Of a DNA stretch of 8,768 nucleotides, positions 6,980 to 8,768 are shown one piece after another. Position 1 is the first letter of the stretch. Every line of letters starts with the position of its first letter. The DNA lies in contig JAFBAJ010000145.1 in assembly GCA_019247865.1 (NCBI GenBank), positions 1 through 8,768 of the forward strand. The letters are read 5' to 3'. The stretch comes from Acidobacteriota bacterium (GTDB taxonomy: Bacteria > Acidobacteriota > Blastocatellia > Pyrinomonadales > Pyrinomonadaceae). The notes below the pieces were generated by a model. That model saw only the letters and a program-made list of their open reading frames with translations. It did no database searches and was not told the origin of the DNA. A program made the position numbers and the translations under genes.

Positions 6980-7032
6980 TTGAAATTTTCTCCCCGAAAA
7001 GCGCATGATGTCTGTCACGGCGCATGCGCTTT
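6980..7032 (+). promoter_or_regulatory. Candidate promoter with overlapping 10-bp inverted repeat upstream of pilZ-type gene
   Basis: TTGAAA (6980-6985) and CATGAT (7004-7009) are separated by 18 nt and match the sigma70 consensus at 5 of 6 and 4 of 6 positions. AAAGCGCATG (6998-7007) and CATGCGCTTT (7023-7032) form a perfect 10-bp inverted repeat with a 15-nt centre. It begins just before the possible -10 and ends 14 nt before the Shine-Dalgarno AGGTGA (7047-7052). It could be a repressor operator or a leader hairpin. The repeat is certain; its function and the promoter are tentative. Confidence 0.35.
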
Positions 7033-7060
7033 GAATTCCCCTCGCCAGGTGAATGAAGAA

Positions 7061-7525
7061 ATGTTGCAATTAATCCGTTCGCTGGAAACCGGTCTACGTA
7101 ATTTCGTGCGCAGCCTGCGGCAGTCTCCGCGTTACAGCCCGCGCCTTCCGTTCAAGCTCTCGATGCTCGATCAGGAGAGCGGAGGCGGTGTGCGCCTGGC
7201 TCTCAAGCTGAGCGGCTACACGCGCAACATCAGCGAGACGGGGATGGCGCTGCTCGTGCCCGCGATTCGCAGCGGCGATTACCACCTCGCGGCCAGAAAC
7301 CGCAAGCTGCTCATCGTGCTGGAACTGCCGGACGGGCCGATTCGGTTGCAGGCCGCGCCCATTCGCTACGAGCAGTTGAACCGGCATTACGCCGAGCGTG
7401 GTTATCTGATCGGCGTGCGTATCATCTCGATGTCGGACGATGACCGCCTGCGCTTTCTGAAATATCTCTACCGTCTCTCGCGCGGCGCACAGCTCAACGC
7501 CAAACACAAAGCCAGCCACAGCTAA
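7061..7525 (+). CDS. PilZ-domain protein, probable c-di-GMP receptor
   Basis: 154 residues from the ATG at 7061, soluble. The two PilZ ligand motifs are present in order and at normal spacing: RxxxR as RYSPR (R24, R28) and NxSxxG as NISETG (N56, S58, G61). Beta-strand-rich sequence follows to YLIGVRII (115-122), a typical end of the PilZ barrel, then a C-terminal helix and a basic tail. PilZ proteins bind c-di-GMP dimers and relay the signal to motility, polysaccharide or transcription partners. No output domain is fused here, so it would act through a partner. I chose ATG 7061 because AGGTGA lies 8 nt upstream. TTG 6980 and GTG 7049 are in frame but would add a low-quality extension across the putative operator. 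Its GC content matches the chromosome, not the adjacent cyclase gene. Confidence 0.85.
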   Translation: MLQLIRSLETGLRNFVRSLRQSPRYSPRLPFKLSMLDQESGGGVRLALKLSGYTRNISETGMALLVPAIRSGDYHLAARNRKLLIVLELPDGPIRLQAAPIRYEQLNRHYAERGYLIGVRIISMSDDDRLRFLKYLYRLSRGAQLNAKHKASHS

Positions 7526-7531
7526 AAACGG

Positions 7532-7605
7532 TTTCACATCAAGGCGCAAAGACGCAAAGAAAAGCTTAACTGTCTTTCTTTGCGTCTTTGCGCCCTGGCG
7601 TGAGA
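7532..7605. repeat. Imperfect 31-bp inverted repeat of RCGCAAAG octamers (copy 2)
   Basis: Bases 7532-7562 pair with 7575-7605 around a 12-nt loop, with two A-C mismatches and two G-U type pairs. Octamers GCGCAAAG (7544-7551) and ACGCAAAG (7552-7559) are intact; the third, outermost one is decayed. The right arm matches copy 1 at 29 of 31 positions. It begins 6 nt after the stop of the PilZ gene, the same placement as copy 1 after the TPR gene, and separates that gene from the propeller gene. Confidence 0.88.
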
Positions 7606-7623
7606 TTATTCCCTTTCCCCGGA

Positions 7624-8768
7624 ATGAATTCTATCAGCCGACAGCTCTCACGCGGTTCTTCGTGCCACCGGCGCGGAGCCTTCGCGTGCGCGCTCCTGCT
7701 GCTGCTCTTGAGCTGTGCGCCGCTGCGTGCGCAGTCGCCAGCACAGCGCGGGTGGCTCTGGCAGAACCCTTTGCCGCAGGGCAATCAGATCTATGCCATC
7801 GGCTTTGCGGCAGACAAGGAGCATGGCTGGGCGGTCGGCGCGGACGGCGTGCTGCTGCACACGGACAACGGCGGCTTTGAGTGGGAGAACCAGTACCCGC
7901 CCGCGCGTTCGACGCTCTACAGCATCTTCGTCAAAGCTAAGAAGAGCGCGGTCGCGGTCGGCGCGCGCGGCGTCATCCTGACGACCGAGAACGGCGGCAA
8001 CAAGTGGATACAGCGTCCGAGCGGAATCTCGGATCATCTCTACAGCGTGACCTTCGCGCCCGGCGACGGGACGCGCGGCTGGGCGGTCGGAACTTACGGG
8101 CGCATCCTGCACACAGCGGACGGCGGCGAGACCTGGAAGCTGCAGTTCAGTGATGCACGCACGCATCTCTTCTCGGTCTCCTTCGCAGACCAGAGCAACG
8201 GCGCGATCGTCGGAGCCAACAACATGCTGCTCGTCACGCACGACGGCGGCGAGACCTGGAAGCGTTATGCGGACGATGGCCCCTTGCCGCTGACGAGCAT
8301 CGCTTTTCTGTCCGCACAGCGGGCGGTCGCGGTCGGCTACGGCGGGCGCATGCTGCGCACTGAGGACGGCGGCGAGACCTGGCAGACGGTCAACATCTAT
8401 CTCAGCACAGACCTCTTGACGGTCTGCTTTGTGGACGAGCGGCGCGGCTGGGCGACCGGCGACGGCGGCGTCGTGTTGATGACCGGCGACGGCGGCAAGA
8501 CCTGGATTCCGGTCAGCGTGCGTACGAACCCGCGCCTGGTCGCGCTCTATTTCGCAGACCCTTTCACGGGCTGGTCCGCGGGGAGCGACGGCCTCCTGAT
8601 TCGCACGGACGACGGCGGCTTTCAGTGGCGACGCCTCACCGAAGGCGGGCGCGAAGACCTGGCTGACATCTACTTTCACAACGGCTCAAGAGGCTGGGCG
8701 GTCGGAGCGCGCGGCAAAATTCTGGCGACGGATTCGGGCGGCAGAGTCTGGGTCACGATTCCGACGGG
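7624..8768 (+). CDS. Secreted YCF48/HCF136-type beta-propeller protein (3' end outside window)
   Basis: At least 381 residues, open to the right edge. The N-terminus has a basic stretch and a hydrophobic core (about 18-30, FACALLLLLLSCA), followed either by a signal peptidase I type site (LRA-QS) or by a possible lipobox ending at C31; export is likely in both cases. The mature part repeats a blade with a GWAVG-like strand and a closing TxDGGxTW. The closing Trp falls at 87, 128, 171, 212, 253, 294, 335 and 376, giving eight blades with steps of 41, 43, 41, 41, 41, 41 and 41. This is the YCF48/BNR pattern. In plants and cyanobacteria the family aids photosystem II assembly, but nothing here suggests photosynthesis, so a generic periplasmic or surface scaffold is likelier. 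The ATG at 7624 has no good RBS. An in-frame GTG at 7600 lies in the palindrome and is less likely. Confidence 0.85.
   Translation, partial: MNSISRQLSRGSSCHRRGAFACALLLLLLSCAPLRAQSPAQRGWLWQNPLPQGNQIYAIGFAADKEHGWAVGADGVLLHTDNGGFEWENQYPPARSTLYSIFVKAKKSAVAVGARGVILTTENGGNKWIQRPSGISDHLYSVTFAPGDGTRGWAVGTYGRILHTADGGETWKLQFSDARTHLFSVSFADQSNGAIVGANNMLLVTHDGGETWKRYADDGPLPLTSIAFLSAQRAVAVGYGGRMLRTEDGGETWQTVNIYLSTDLLTVCFVDERRGWATGDGGVVLMTGDGGKTWIPVSVRTNPRLVALYFADPFTGWSAGSDGLLIRTDDGGFQWRRLTEGGREDLADIYFHNGSRGWAVGARGKILATDSGGRVWVTIPT

Larger units (their letters stand above)
5763..6995. other. AT-rich block, probable horizontally acquired segment
   Basis: Composition drops sharply just after the RNase HI stop and recovers near 6995. 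Hand counts of 60-base lines inside give 25% (5881), 33% (6121), 50% (6361), 33% (6601) and 43% (6721) GC. The flanking genes are far richer. Codons in the single gene of the block end mostly in A or T, unlike those on both sides. No integrase, transposase, tRNA or clear target-site duplication bounds the block, so the mode of entry is not visible. The edges are approximate because intergenic DNA is AT-rich anyway. Confidence 0.7.

Noticed and set aside
7648..8679. Open frame of 343 codons on the minus strand with recurring LPGLAAV-like segments
   Set aside because: The repeats are only the complement of the 41-residue blades of the + strand propeller gene; no independent domain, RBS or start context.

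Overview
This window reads as a chromosomal segment of a GC-rich bacterium, with an estimated 65-70% GC in most genes. The gene types (a secreted YCF48-like propeller, a TPR protein, a compact Rad50-like ATPase followed directly by RNase HI) and the intergenic palindromes built from RCGCAAAG octamers are compatible with a soil-type Acidobacteriota, perhaps Blastocatellia. That placement is impression, not proof. All supported genes lie on the + strand, and no tRNA, rRNA, transposase, integrase or CRISPR array was seen.

Layout. (1) 2-604: 3' end of a TPR protein, followed 9 nt later by a perfect 32-bp inverted repeat (614-687). (2) 688-954: gene-free leader. Its last 80 bases fold into a nested stem-loop that pairs the ribosome-binding site and the first base of the start codon of the next gene. 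(3) 955-2166: a 12-helix MFS transporter. (4) 2213-5284: a 1023-residue SbcC/Rad50-type ATPase. It has all its ATPase motifs and a variant hook (CX6C instead of CXXC) at the exact midpoint. (5) 5286-5762: RNase HI, one base after the ATPase stop, so almost certainly co-translated with it. (6) 5763 to about 6995: an AT-rich block (about 35-40% GC in sampled stretches) that contrasts with both flanks. It carries a cytoplasmic GGDEF-type cyclase (5839-6885) with GGDEY at the active site and no RxxD inhibitory site. (7) 7061-7525: a PilZ-domain protein with both c-di-GMP-binding motifs, preceded by a 10-bp inverted repeat over a candidate promoter. (8) 7532-7605: a second copy of the octamer palindrome. 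(9) 7624 to the end: a secreted YCF48-type beta-propeller with at least eight blades at an almost invariant 41-residue period, cut by the window edge.

How the genes may work together. The Rad50-like ATPase and RNase HI form a plausible two-gene nucleic-acid maintenance operon; no SbcD/Mre11 nuclease is present here. The cyclase and the PilZ protein are a potential maker and receptor of c-di-GMP, but their base compositions differ sharply. The cyclase looks like a recent arrival placed beside an older PilZ gene, and the functional link is inference. The strongest candidates for undescribed biology are the RBS-sequestering leader of the transporter, the CX6C hook in a Rad50-RNase HI operon, the foreign GGDEY cyclase beside PilZ, and the octamer-built palindromes placed just after stop codons.
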